Notes under the pieces: model-generated
What the model was told of the DNA's origin: nothing
The model's database searches: none
What the model saw: the letters and a program-made list of their open reading frames with translations, nothing else
Shown: positions 51,518 to 59,724 of the stretch, one piece after another
Layout: every line of letters starts with the position of its first letter
Position numbering within the stretch: position 1 is the first letter of the stretch
Origin: Thermocaproicibacter sp036844765
GTDB lineage: Bacteria > Bacillota > Clostridia > Oscillospirales > Acutalibacteraceae
Direction: 5' to 3'
Assembly: GCA_036844765.1 (NCBI GenBank)
Contig: DAIUFE010000001.1
Span: 62,001 to 126,000 of the forward strand
DNA: 64,000 nucleotides
Made by a program: the position numbers and the translations under genes

Positions 51518-52321
51518 ATGACGGTAACCATAAACAGGCCCGCGGTCGCCGGAACCGCCGGGCCGGTAGAAACCAAGATCGGCGTCGCCGGGCTGAATTT
51601 GTATTACGGGAAAGTGCACGCGCTCAAGCAGATCAACATGCAGATCGGCAAAAATCTGGTCACGGCGCTGATCGGGCCGTCCGGATGCGGGAAGTCCACC
51701 TTCCTCAAAACGCTCAACCGCATGAACGACCTGATTCCCGACGTCCACATCGAGGGAACGATTCTGCTGGACGGGGAGGATATCTACGCGTCGCAGACGG
51801 ACGTCACCCTGCTGCGGAAACGGGTCGGCATGGTGTTCCAGAAGCCGAACCCGTTCCCGATGTCCGTCTACGACAACATCGCCTACGGCCCGCGCATCCA
51901 CGGGGTCCGGAAGGGACGGAGGCTGGACGAGATCGTCGAACGGAGCCTGCGCGGCGCCGCCCTGTGGGACGAGGTTAAGGACCGCCTGAAAAAAAGCGCT
52001 CTCGGCCTTTCCGGCGGGCAGCAGCAAAGGCTCTGTATCGCGCGCGCGCTCGCCGTGGAACCGGAAGTGCTGCTGATGGACGAACCGACCAGCGCGCTCG
52101 ACCCCATCTCCACGATGAAGATTGAAAATCTGATTTCCGTCCTGCGCGAGAGGTATACGATCGTGATCGTCACTCATAATATGCAGCAGGCCGCGCGCAT
52201 CTCGGACTACACCGCCTTCTTTCTGCACGGCGAGGTGGTGGAGTACGCCCAGACGGGCGACCTGTTCTCCATGCCGAAGGATAAGCGGACGGAGGACTAC
52301 ATCACCGGCCGGTTCGGATGA
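51518..52321 (+). CDS. pstB: Phosphate ABC transporter ATPase PstB
   Basis: PstB powers phosphate uptake. The 267-residue protein has Walker A GPSGCGKST (53-61), the PstB-typical FQKPNPFPMSVYDNIAYGPR, signature LSGGQQQRL and Walker B LLMDEPTSALDP. Starts right after the pstA stop. Confidence 0.97.
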   Translation: MTVTINRPAVAGTAGPVETKIGVAGLNLYYGKVHALKQINMQIGKNLVTALIGPSGCGKSTFLKTLNRMNDLIPDVHIEGTILLDGEDIYASQTDVTLLRKRVGMVFQKPNPFPMSVYDNIAYGPRIHGVRKGRRLDEIVERSLRGAALWDEVKDRLKKSALGLSGGQQQRLCIARALAVEPEVLLMDEPTSALDPISTMKIENLISVLRERYTIVIVTHNMQQAARISDYTAFFLHGEVVEYAQTGDLFSMPKDKRTEDYITGRFG

Positions 52322-52323
52322 CG

Positions 52324-52375
52324 GCCCGCTCCGCCGCGGGCGCCGTTTTACTTTTTTGGAAGCGCGGCTTATAAT
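52324..52375 (+). promoter_or_regulatory. Hairpin plus promoter between pstB and phoU
   Basis: A 6-bp GC stem (52324-52329 with 52336-52341) is followed by a broken T-run, and TTTACT (52347-52352) with TATAAT (52370-52375), 17 bases apart, lies just downstream. phoU-phoB-phoR may therefore have their own promoter. Confidence 0.5.
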
Positions 52376-52392
52376 AAAAGGGAGGAAGAACT

Positions 52393-53055
52393 ATGAGCGC
52401 GAGAACGGAGTTCGACCATGAGCTGGAGGAGTTGCACCTCGACCTGATCCGCATGGGCGGGATGATTGAGGCGGCGATTGATCAATCCATCCAAGCGCTG
52501 GAGAAACGCGACAATGTTCTGGCCGAGAAGGTCGTCGCGGGCGACAAGGACATCGACAGCCTGGAGCGCGACATCGAGGCGAAATGCCTGCGCCTGCTTC
52601 TGCGGCAGCAGCCGGTCGCCAAGGACCTGCGGGCGGTCTCGACCGCGCTGAAGATCATCACGGACATGGAGCGGATCGGCGACCAGGCCGCCGACATTGC
52701 GGACGTGAGCCTGCGCTTCGGCGACGAGCCGTTTCTGAAGGCCATGGAACATATTCCGCTGATGGCCTCGACCGCTTCCGCCATGGTCAAGGACAGCATC
52801 AACGCGTTCGTGAAAAGCGACGTGGAGGCCTCGCAGGAGGTGATCGAGCGGGACGACGAGGTGGACCGGCTGTTCGAGACCATCAAGCAGGACATCATCT
52901 CCGTGCTGGTCAAGACGCCGAATTTCGCGGACCAGGCGGTCGATTTCCTGATCATCTCGAAATATCTGGAGCGCATCGGGGACCATGCCGTCAACATTGC
53001 CGAGTGGGTCATCTTCTATATGACCGGCGAACATAAACACCGTAAAATCCTGTAG
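52393..53055 (+). CDS. phoU: Phosphate signalling protein PhoU
   Basis: PhoU links Pst transport state to the PhoR kinase and damps signalling when phosphate is plentiful. The 220-residue protein has two PhoU repeats (each with a DKDIDSLERDIE- or ERDDEVDRLFETI-type helix) and RIGDHAVNIAEWV near its end. GGGAGGAAG precedes the ATG. Confidence 0.95.
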   Translation: MSARTEFDHELEELHLDLIRMGGMIEAAIDQSIQALEKRDNVLAEKVVAGDKDIDSLERDIEAKCLRLLLRQQPVAKDLRAVSTALKIITDMERIGDQAADIADVSLRFGDEPFLKAMEHIPLMASTASAMVKDSINAFVKSDVEASQEVIERDDEVDRLFETIKQDIISVLVKTPNFADQAVDFLIISKYLERIGDHAVNIAEWVIFYMTGEHKHRKIL

Positions 53056-53075
53056 TCTCAAAGAGGGGGTATTCC

Positions 53076-53765
53076 GTGGGGAAGCGTGCTTTTGTAGTCG
53101 AAGACGAGGAAAACGTGCGCGAGATCATCCGCTGCGCCCTGGAATCCGGCGGGCTCAAGGTTTCCGGCTTCGAGGACGCGGCTTCCATGTTCATCGCGCT
53201 GAGGGACGGGCTTCCGGACATCCTGCTGCTGGATATCATGCTTCCCGGTCTGGATGGCTTCGAGACCCTGCGCCGGCTCAAAAAAAATCCGGCGACGGCC
53301 TGCGTGCCGGTCATCCTGCTGACGGCCCGCGGGGCCGAGACCGATAAGGTGGCAGGGCTGGACCTGGGCGCGGAGGATTACATCACCAAGCCGTTCGGCG
53401 TGCTGGAGCTGATGGCGCGGGTCCGCACGGTCCTGCGCCGCGGGCAGAGCCCCGACGCCGGCGAGGCAGTCTATCAGTCCGGCGGCCTGCGGCTGGACGT
53501 CGCCCGCCACGAAGTTCTGCTCAGGGACAAGCCGCTGGAGCTGACGCTGAAGGAATTCGAGCTGCTGCGGGTCCTGATGCAGCATCCGGGCCGCGTGCTC
53601 ACGCGGGATTTTCTGCTGGACACGGTGTGGGGATACGGCTACGCGGGCGAAACGCGCACGCTCGACATGCATATCCGCGGGCTGCGGCGGAAGCTGGGGG
53701 ACCACGCGGACGGCGGCCGCATCTCGACCGTGCGCGGCGTCGGCTACCGCTTCAATGCCGAATAG
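53076..53765 (+). CDS. phoB: Phosphate response regulator, PhoB/PhoP family
   Basis: This 229-residue OmpR-type regulator has a receiver domain with phospho-acceptor D53 in LLLDIMLPGLDG and K in TKPFGV, and a C-terminal winged helix (VWGYGYAGETRTLDMHIRGL). It should bind Pho boxes such as that at 48527. The start is GTG after AGAGGGGG; phoR follows after 18 bases. Confidence 0.92.
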   Translation: MGKRAFVVEDEENVREIIRCALESGGLKVSGFEDAASMFIALRDGLPDILLLDIMLPGLDGFETLRRLKKNPATACVPVILLTARGAETDKVAGLDLGAEDYITKPFGVLELMARVRTVLRRGQSPDAGEAVYQSGGLRLDVARHEVLLRDKPLELTLKEFELLRVLMQHPGRVLTRDFLLDTVWGYGYAGETRTLDMHIRGLRRKLGDHADGGRISTVRGVGYRFNAE

Positions 53766-53783
53766 ACGGACAGGAGGAAACCC

Positions 53784-55511
53784 TTGAAACGCGCTTTTGT
53801 GTTCCGCACCCTGCTGACGGTGTTCGCGGCGCTGCTGGTCTTCGGCGCGGCCTGCGCGCTGCTGATGCAGCAGCAGTATCTGGAGAGCAAGCGGGAGGAA
53901 ATCAAGGGCATTTTCCGCACTCTGGCGGTTTCCGGCACTACGCGGGACTACGGCACGCTCTCGAAGGAACTGACCGAGGACGCGGCGGACGGCCTGCACA
54001 TCACCTTTCTTTCCCCTGGGGGGAAAATTCTGGGCGGCGGCAGCGCGGACCCGGACGCGGAGGACCCGCTCTCCCGGCCGGAGGTCGGCGAGGCGCAGAA
54101 GGACGGGTACGGCGAGGGCACGCGGTATTCCCAGTCCCTGAAGGCCAGCCAGTTCTACGCGGCGCAGAAGATGCCGGACGGGACCATCGTGTGGCTCGCG
54201 GTCAGCCTGAAAAGCCTCCGCGACCATCTGTGGCGCCTTCTTCCCGCCCTGCTGGCCGTTCTGCTGGCCTCCATGGCGGTCGTCCCGCCGCTGGTGATGC
54301 GGATGTCGAAGGGCATCCTGCAGCCCCTGCGGGAGATTGCGCTCTCCCTTCAGGCCGTGAACGCCGGCGGGTACGGAAAGGACCTGAGCAGCCCGCGCTT
54401 TGAGGAGTTCGCGCCGATCGTCTCCGAAATCAACGCGCTCTCCCAGAAGATCGCGCACACTCTTTCCGACCTTACCGTGGAGCGGGGACGCATCAACTAC
54501 CTGCTCAACAACATGCACGAGGGCATGGTGGTGTTGGACGGAAGCGGTCGCATCCTGATCCTGAACCGGAGCGCCGCCGCTTTCTTCGGCGCGCAGGGCA
54601 GCCTGACCGGGCAGGACCTGCTGTGCCTGACCCGCATCCCCAAAATCACGCAGGCTGCGCAGCTTGCGCTGAAAGAGGAAAAGCCCTCCGCCTTCGACTT
54701 CCCCTCCCCCGCCGCCGCCAACCGCATCCTGCGGGTCTCCGTCACCCCCGTCGCAAAAGAGGCGAGCGGCGACCAGTCCGGCGGCGTCGTCCTGCTGATC
54801 ACCGACGTCACGGCGGTCCGGCGCTCGGAGCAGATCCGCTCCGAATTTTTCGCAAACGCCTCCCATGAGCTGAAAACCCCGCTGACCTCCATCAAAGGCT
54901 TCGCGGAGCTGATGGAAACCGGCATCGTCGACGACCCGGAGCAGACCAAACGCTACCTTGCGCTGATCCGAAAGGAAACGGAGCGCATGATCGGGCTGAT
55001 CAGCGACATCCTCAAGCTCTCCGAGCTGGAATCCCGCGCTTCGGAAACGGACCGCCAGAGCGTCAGCCTTCTGATGACCGCCCGAAAAGTGGCGGAATCC
55101 CTGTCTCTGCAGGCGCAGGAAAAGCAGGTCGAAATCCATGTGGAAGGCGACGACGGCCTGCTGGACGCGAATCCGGACCGCATGACGCAGCTGGTGCTGA
55201 ATCTGCTGGACAACGCCGTCAAATACAACGTGCAGGGCGGCAAAGTGAACGTCTTCGTCCGCAGCGAAAACGAAAGGGTCCTCCTGACGGTCGCGGACAC
55301 CGGCGTCGGCATCCCGCCCGAGGCGCAGGAACGCGTGTTCGAGCGTTTCTACCGCGTTGACAAAAGCCGCAGCCGCAGGCTGGGCGGCACCGGTCTCGGC
55401 CTTTCCATCGTCAAGCACATCGTCGGCCTTTACAAAGGGGAAATTCGGTTGAAAAGCGAGCTCGGGCGCGGCACCGAGATCCGGGTCTCCCTCCCCGCCC
55501 GGGCCGGCTGA
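53784..55511 (+). CDS. phoR: Phosphate sensor histidine kinase, PhoR-like
   Basis: The 575-residue kinase has two membrane segments (about 8-28 and 155-175), an extracytoplasmic region, a HAMP-like linker, a PAS domain (about 230-340), the H-box SHELKTPLTS with H361, and the ATPase domain (NLLDNAVKYN, DTGVGIP, GGTGLGLSIVKHIVG). It starts at TTG with AGGAGG ahead. Together with phoB and phoU it completes a Pst-Pho module. Confidence 0.92.
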   Translation: MKRAFVFRTLLTVFAALLVFGAACALLMQQQYLESKREEIKGIFRTLAVSGTTRDYGTLSKELTEDAADGLHITFLSPGGKILGGGSADPDAEDPLSRPEVGEAQKDGYGEGTRYSQSLKASQFYAAQKMPDGTIVWLAVSLKSLRDHLWRLLPALLAVLLASMAVVPPLVMRMSKGILQPLREIALSLQAVNAGGYGKDLSSPRFEEFAPIVSEINALSQKIAHTLSDLTVERGRINYLLNNMHEGMVVLDGSGRILILNRSAAAFFGAQGSLTGQDLLCLTRIPKITQAAQLALKEEKPSAFDFPSPAAANRILRVSVTPVAKEASGDQSGGVVLLITDVTAVRRSEQIRSEFFANASHELKTPLTSIKGFAELMETGIVDDPEQTKRYLALIRKETERMIGLISDILKLSELESRASETDRQSVSLLMTARKVAESLSLQAQEKQVEIHVEGDDGLLDANPDRMTQLVLNLLDNAVKYNVQGGKVNVFVRSENERVLLTVADTGVGIPPEAQERVFERFYRVDKSRSRRLGGTGLGLSIVKHIVGLYKGEIRLKSELGRGTEIRVSLPARAG

Positions 55512-55545
55512 ACGGCGCTTCCGCATTTTCCGATCGATCGTCCTT

Positions 55546-55577
55546 CCCCCTGAAATTCCGATTCAGGAGGTTTTTTT
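55546..55577 (+). terminator. phoR terminator; its 3' stem is also an SD
   Basis: A 9-position stem with one mismatch (55546-55554 with 55562-55570) is followed by seven Ts (55571-55577). The 3' arm ends in AGGAGG, 7 bases before an ATG. Confidence 0.75.
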
Positions 55578-55697
55578 ATGCCCGCACGCCGCCGGCGGGC
55601 GGAAGCGGATCTTGAATTTCCGAAACAAATCCGCTCCTTTTCATACTATGGAACATGGGAAAAAGCCCAATCCATTGAAAAGGGGCGGATTTTATGA
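55578..55697 (+). CDS. Possible 39-residue peptide overlapping the next gene
   Basis: The reading frame begins ATG at 55578, 7 bases after a perfect AGGAGG, and its stop overlaps the ATG of the following gene in an ATGA. The product is basic at the N terminus (MPARRRRAEAD) and has SYYGTWEKAQ in the middle. It could be a leader peptide for translational coupling or a real small protein; the AGGAGG also belongs to the phoR terminator, which weakens the case. Confidence 0.45.
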   Translation: MPARRRRAEADLEFPKQIRSFSYYGTWEKAQSIEKGRIL

Positions 55698-56680
55698 ACA
55701 ACCGGCGCGGCGCGGCGGCAAACCCGCTGGACGCCCTGCGCAGGGACCGGGGACCCGGTCCCTGCAGAGCTTTCTTTCACAGTTTGAAATCTTCCAAACG
55801 AGCCTACGCGGTCGGGCTCCTCAACGACCCGAAGCTTTCCTTTGCAACCTTCTTTCTCCTTCTGCCGGAAATGGACGGAGCAGTGCCGGAAGAGGAGCTT
55901 TCCGAGCGGAACAGGACGGCGGTCCGTCTCTGCGGGATCCTTCTGGACGCTCCAAACACGGGCGGCGGCGCGGTTCATCCGGAATACGGCGAAACGGTCC
56001 GGGATACGCTGCGGTGGATGTTCTCCGCCGGCGCGGAGGCCGACGGGATGGACGCGGACCTCGACCGGATCGTGGATCTTTCCGCCTGCATCCTGCTGCA
56101 AATCTACCGCGACGCGGAGATCCTGCCCGAAGTGGTCCGCCTGCTGTTCCTCCGGAACCGGAAAGGCGCCCTTCTGCACGACCTGGCCTGGGCCTTTTTC
56201 CGCGCCGCGGACCCGCGCGCGCTGCGCGTCGCCGCGGAATACCTCCTTTCCCCCGCCGCGGAGGACGCGGAGCTGGCCCGCCTTCTGCTGCACCTTCCCA
56301 AGGCCGGAAACACCACGCGGGAAAAGCGGGCGCAGTACGCTTCCTATCTGCGCTGGCTGGAAGAAAACCGTCCCTACCTCGCCCGGACGGGAGAGAGCTT
56401 CAACGCGAGCTGCAAGCCCAACGCCTGCTCCGTGAATCTGGGCGCGAAATATCTTCACCGGAAAATCTCCCCCGCCGGCCCGGCGAAGCCGCAGCCCCTG
56501 ACGGAGCTGGAAAAAAACTGCCTCTCCTGCTTCGCCGGCGCAAGCCGGGAAGAAAAAGAGCTGCTCGCCCGCTATTCGAGCAAACTGCGCGAAGCGGACC
56601 CCGTCCGCTGGAACGACTGGATCCGCCGCCCTCTGAATAAACAGATCCTCTCGGCGCGCTCCGGGGAGGCGGAGCGATGA
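55694..56680 (+). CDS. Unrecognised 328-residue protein coupled to tgl
   Basis: I do not recognise this family. The protein is mostly helical and soluble-looking, with no signal peptide and no membrane segment. It has six Cys, three of them in SCKPNAC and NCLSC within the last 100 residues. GGGGCGG precedes the ATG. It overlaps the small ORF before it and tgl after it by 4 bases each, so a shared role with spore-coat crosslinking is plausible but unproven. Confidence 0.8.
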   Translation: MNNRRGAAANPLDALRRDRGPGPCRAFFHSLKSSKRAYAVGLLNDPKLSFATFFLLLPEMDGAVPEEELSERNRTAVRLCGILLDAPNTGGGAVHPEYGETVRDTLRWMFSAGAEADGMDADLDRIVDLSACILLQIYRDAEILPEVVRLLFLRNRKGALLHDLAWAFFRAADPRALRVAAEYLLSPAAEDAELARLLLHLPKAGNTTREKRAQYASYLRWLEENRPYLARTGESFNASCKPNACSVNLGAKYLHRKISPAGPAKPQPLTELEKNCLSCFAGASREEKELLARYSSKLREADPVRWNDWIRRPLNKQILSARSGEAER

Positions 56681-57429
56681 TCACGGTCGCCGGCAAAAGA
56701 CTGGAACCCGCCCGGTTTTCGGAGTATGCGGACGGCGATCTGAAAAAAAGCGTGCTCTCCGCCATGGACGCGAGCAGCCGGGTCTATGCGTTCGCCACCC
56801 CCGAGCAGCTGAAATTCGAGCTGTCCCTCCGGCAGGAGACCGTGGCCGCGGCGCACCTCCTGGACCGCAGCGGCCTGCGCTTCGCCGTGTTCCGCCACGC
56901 GGCCAGCAATCCCGCTTACTGGAGCATGACGCGGGAAGGCGGCTTCCTCCTCAAAAGCGGCGCCGAACCCGCCAAGGCCATCCTCGACATTTTTTCCAAC
57001 GGCTCCGCCTATGCGACGGAGTGCGCGACGGCCATGATGATCGTCCTGTACGGGGCGCTGGTGAAGGTGTACGGCGAAGCCCGCTTCAACCGGCTGTTCC
57101 CGAAAATTGAGCTGATGAACTGGCATCACCTCGACCCAAGGCTCGAAAGCTTCGGGAAGATGGACCGGATGCCGGGCTATTTCCCCGGCGACCGGCGCTA
57201 TTTCGCCAATCCGGACGTCGACCCCATCACCCCGCAGTGGCAGGGCGAAAACGTCATCGAACTGGGCGGGGGCCTGTTCTACGGCCACGGCATCGGCATC
57301 CGGAACGCGGAGAGCATCCTCCGTTCGCTGAACCGCAACCGCGCGGAGGGAGCCGACCAGGCCGCCTATCTGATGGACGCGGCGGGGCGGCCCGAATACA
57401 AGCGCCTTGCGGCCCTCGCCGCGCCGTGA
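56677..57429 (+). CDS. tgl: Protein-glutamine gamma-glutamyltransferase (spore coat)
   Basis: Tgl crosslinks spore-coat proteins through epsilon-(gamma-glutamyl)lysine bonds. The 250-residue protein matches the Bacillus Tgl layout: the catalytic Cys is C116 in ATECATAM with Glu115 beside it, and the second Glu is E191 in QGENVIEL; FYGHGIGIRNAE follows. It is co-translated with the unrecognised gene upstream. The substrate coat protein (GerQ in Bacillus) is not in the window. Confidence 0.93.
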   Translation: MITVAGKRLEPARFSEYADGDLKKSVLSAMDASSRVYAFATPEQLKFELSLRQETVAAAHLLDRSGLRFAVFRHAASNPAYWSMTREGGFLLKSGAEPAKAILDIFSNGSAYATECATAMMIVLYGALVKVYGEARFNRLFPKIELMNWHHLDPRLESFGKMDRMPGYFPGDRRYFANPDVDPITPQWQGENVIELGGGLFYGHGIGIRNAESILRSLNRNRAEGADQAAYLMDAAGRPEYKRLAALAAP

Positions 57430-57544
57430 CGCCGCTTTTCCCCTTTTAGAAAACAGAATTCAGACAAATATCCTCTCCCAGGCAACCGTTCCGGTTTATA
57501 ATGGCCGCAAGCGGAAATCACGCAGCAGATCGGAATGGGATGGA

Positions 57545-58006
57545 ATGCAGGATGAAAAGGATCGGGCCGAAGGGCTTCTCGTCACTGTGGAACCGGGGCC
57601 CGGCCCGATGCGGGGGCGGATCGTCCGCCCTTCCGCGCGGAAACAGATCGGGTACCGCGGAGAGTGGGAGCTGCTGTTCGGGATCGACCAGTGGTGCGAC
57701 GGCAGCGGCGTTGCCCCGCCCACGCTGAGGCTGCGCAGCTTTTCCCGCAGGTGCCGCAGAAAAACAGTCAGAAAGGCGGTCTTTTGTTTGGATCCCAAAC
57801 CGGGAAAAAACAAGGAGGAAAAGGCCTCCTTCCTCGTTCAGATCCGGTTCCGACAAAACGCGACCTGGCAGGGCAGCATCACCTGGCTGGAAACGGACAA
57901 AAAGCAGGAATTCCGCAGCGCGTTTGAAATGCTGAAGCTGATGGAAGAAGCCCGCTGCCCCGGCGTACAGGAGCGCATCTGCTGGGACCCGGAAAAGGGA
58001 AAATAG
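57545..58006 (+). CDS. Hypothetical protein, 153 residues
   Basis: The product starts MQDEKDRAEGLLVTVEPGPG and ends with a block QNATWQGSITWLETDKKQEF followed by a helix with FEMLKLMEEA. That C-terminal block resembles a small uncharacterised domain common in Clostridia, but I cannot name it. The start is uncertain: an upstream reading of the same frame begins near 57407 but has no SD. A TATAAT lies near 57496. Confidence 0.62.
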   Translation: MQDEKDRAEGLLVTVEPGPGPMRGRIVRPSARKQIGYRGEWELLFGIDQWCDGSGVAPPTLRLRSFSRRCRRKTVRKAVFCLDPKPGKNKEEKASFLVQIRFRQNATWQGSITWLETDKKQEFRSAFEMLKLMEEARCPGVQERICWDPEKGK

Positions 58007-58036
58007 CGGAGCCCCGGAAATCCGGGAAGCTCCGTT
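58007..58036 (+). terminator. Hairpin just after the 57545 gene
   Basis: Two stacked 6-bp stems (58007-58012 with 58029-58034; 58013-58018 with 58021-58026) follow the stop. The T-run is weak. A second AT-rich inverted repeat with 8-base arms AAATTAGC and GCTAATTT lies about 12-40 bases further on. Confidence 0.5.
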
Positions 58037-58169
58037 AAAGTCTCTATAAATTAGCACTAATAAATCAACGCTAATTTTATTTGCTTCTATATAATGTGTG
58101 ATAAAATTTGAATAAGATTTGTGGATTGATACAAATTTGACATACTAAGGCCTTTTTTCCAAATAAAAC

Positions 58170-58323
58170 TTTACGATCTCCGCCGAAACGATATAATAAA
58201 GGCGTTCCGTTTCCAATGCTTTTCGATTACAAGTCATGTCCTCGCAAGGGGGCAGCCATACTTCTTTTCACAACAGGAGATGCTCGAGACCGCTTGTCGG
58301 TCGAGAGCATCTCCTGTATTTTT
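58170..58323 (+). ncRNA. Predicted short non-coding transcript
   Basis: TTTACG (58170-58175) and TATAAT (58192-58197) are 16 bases apart. A strong terminator follows: outer arms of 13 bp (58273-58285 with 58305-58317), an inner GACC/GGTC stem, and ATTTTT ending at 58323. The predicted RNA is about 120 bases. No reading frame with an SD is inside it and it matches no riboswitch I know. The rest of 58007-58642 has only the hairpins noted and the GH130 promoter. Confidence 0.5.
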
Positions 58324-58499
58324 ATGTTCTTCGGCGGTCTGCGGCAATCCGCCCGGCCGGGCAAAGCTTCGGCACCGTTTCGCCGGATTCCCTGTTTTTT
58401 CAGGAATGTTTTCTGGAATCGGCTGAATACTATGAGGGAAGGGTCCAGAAGAATCGGACTCGTTTTTCGTCTGCGGTTCGATTGATGAATAGATTTTAG

Positions 58500-58541
58500 T
58501 TGACATAATATGTTGACATAATATTGTATTTGCTTTATAAT
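58500..58541 (+). promoter_or_regulatory. Perfect promoter with tandem direct repeat, GH130 operon
   Basis: TTGACATAATAT occurs twice, at 58500-58511 and 58513-58524, one base apart (13-base period). The second copy's TTGACA (58513-58518) is the -35 of a perfect promoter with TATAAT at 58536-58541 (17-base spacer). The leader of about 95 bases to the GH130 gene has a small CGCC-AAA-GGCG hairpin and a T-rich stretch. Confidence 0.75.
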
Positions 58542-58642
58542 AAAGATAGAAACGGCGCATCTCGCCAAAGGCGGCTGTTTTCTTTCTTTTACACGAATTT
58601 TGCCCATTCGACAGCATATCCAGGAAAGGTGCGTGACTGAAG

Positions 58643-59665
58643 ATGCGATCCTTTGAGACACGGCTGAAAAGCAGCGGCAACACCTACCGGGAACTTTTCG
58701 TCCGGAACCCCAATAATCCTATTCTGACCGCCGAGGACTGGCCTTATGCCGTCCATTCCGTATTCAACCCGGCGGCCACGGAGTTCAACGGAAAGACCCT
58801 GCTGCTGGCGCGCGTGGAAGACCGGCGCGGATTCTCCCACCTGACAAAGGCGGTGAGCGAGGACGGCGTGACAAACTGGCAGATCGACAAATGGCCGACC
58901 CTCGAGGCCAGCTCGGATTATCCGGAGGAAGCGTGGGGCATTGAAGACCCGCGCATCACGCGCATCGACGAGCTGAACCGGTGGGCGGTGGTCTACACCT
59001 CTTTTTCCCGTTCCGGCCCGACCGTTTCGCTCGCCCTGACCAAAGATTTCGTTACGTTTGAAAAAGCGGGCTCCATCATGCCGCCGGAAGATAAAGACGC
59101 CGCCCTGTTCCCCTGCCGGTTCAAAAACAAATGGCTGCTGATCCACCGGCCCATCGGGCCGCATTTCGGCAACATGCAGCAGCTGGGGCCCGGCGCGCAT
59201 ATCTGGGTCTCCTGCTCGACGGACCTCAAATACTGGGGCGACCACAGCATCCTGATCAACGCGCGGGACGGCGGCTGGTGGGACGCGAACAAGGTCGGCC
59301 TGTGCGCCCCGCCGCTGGAGACGGCGGACGGCTGGCTGATCCTTTACCACGGCGTGCGGCAGACGGCCTCCGGCTCGCTGTACCGGCTGGGGCTCGCGCT
59401 GCTGGACCGCGAGAACCCGATGAAGGTCCTGCGAAGGAGCGATGAATGGATTTTCGGCCCCGAGGAACCCTATGAACGGGAGGGCGACGTCCGGGACGTC
59501 GTTTTCCCGTGCGGATGGGTGCTCGACAAGGCGTGCGCGAAGGTGCGGATGTACTACGGAGCCGCCGATTCCCGCATCTGCCTCGCCACGGCGTCCCTCG
59601 GCGATCTGCTCGAATATATCAAAAGCTGCCCGGAACAGCCCCCTCTGCCACGCGGAGGCGAATGA
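58643..59665 (+). CDS. GH130 family glycoside phosphorylase
   Basis: GH130 enzymes phosphorolyse beta-mannosides, releasing alpha-mannose 1-phosphate. The 340-residue protein is a five-bladed beta-propeller: VHSVFNPAA at the N terminus, the general acid Asp in GIEDPRIT, and the phosphate-contacting HRPIGP and YHGVRQ segments. The specific linkage is not readable from the sequence. The operon's later genes act on sugar nucleotides and glycosyl transfer, so the reaction could run in the synthetic direction here. Confidence 0.88.
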   Translation: MRSFETRLKSSGNTYRELFVRNPNNPILTAEDWPYAVHSVFNPAATEFNGKTLLLARVEDRRGFSHLTKAVSEDGVTNWQIDKWPTLEASSDYPEEAWGIEDPRITRIDELNRWAVVYTSFSRSGPTVSLALTKDFVTFEKAGSIMPPEDKDAALFPCRFKNKWLLIHRPIGPHFGNMQQLGPGAHIWVSCSTDLKYWGDHSILINARDGGWWDANKVGLCAPPLETADGWLILYHGVRQTASGSLYRLGLALLDRENPMKVLRRSDEWIFGPEEPYEREGDVRDVVFPCGWVLDKACAKVRMYYGAADSRICLATASLGDLLEYIKSCPEQPPLPRGGE

Positions 59666-59724
59666 CGTTTCCGGGGAACGGCTTGTCTGAAATAGAAGGA
59701 TTCCAAAAATAGGAGGGATTTGTT

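Noticed and set aside
58216..58485. 89-codon plus-strand frame in the non-coding block
   Set aside because: It has no SD, runs through the strong terminator hairpin and has no recognisable sequence.
58234..58683. 149-codon minus-strand frames in the non-coding block
   Set aside because: They run through the GH130 promoter and the hairpin, have no SD and look random in composition.
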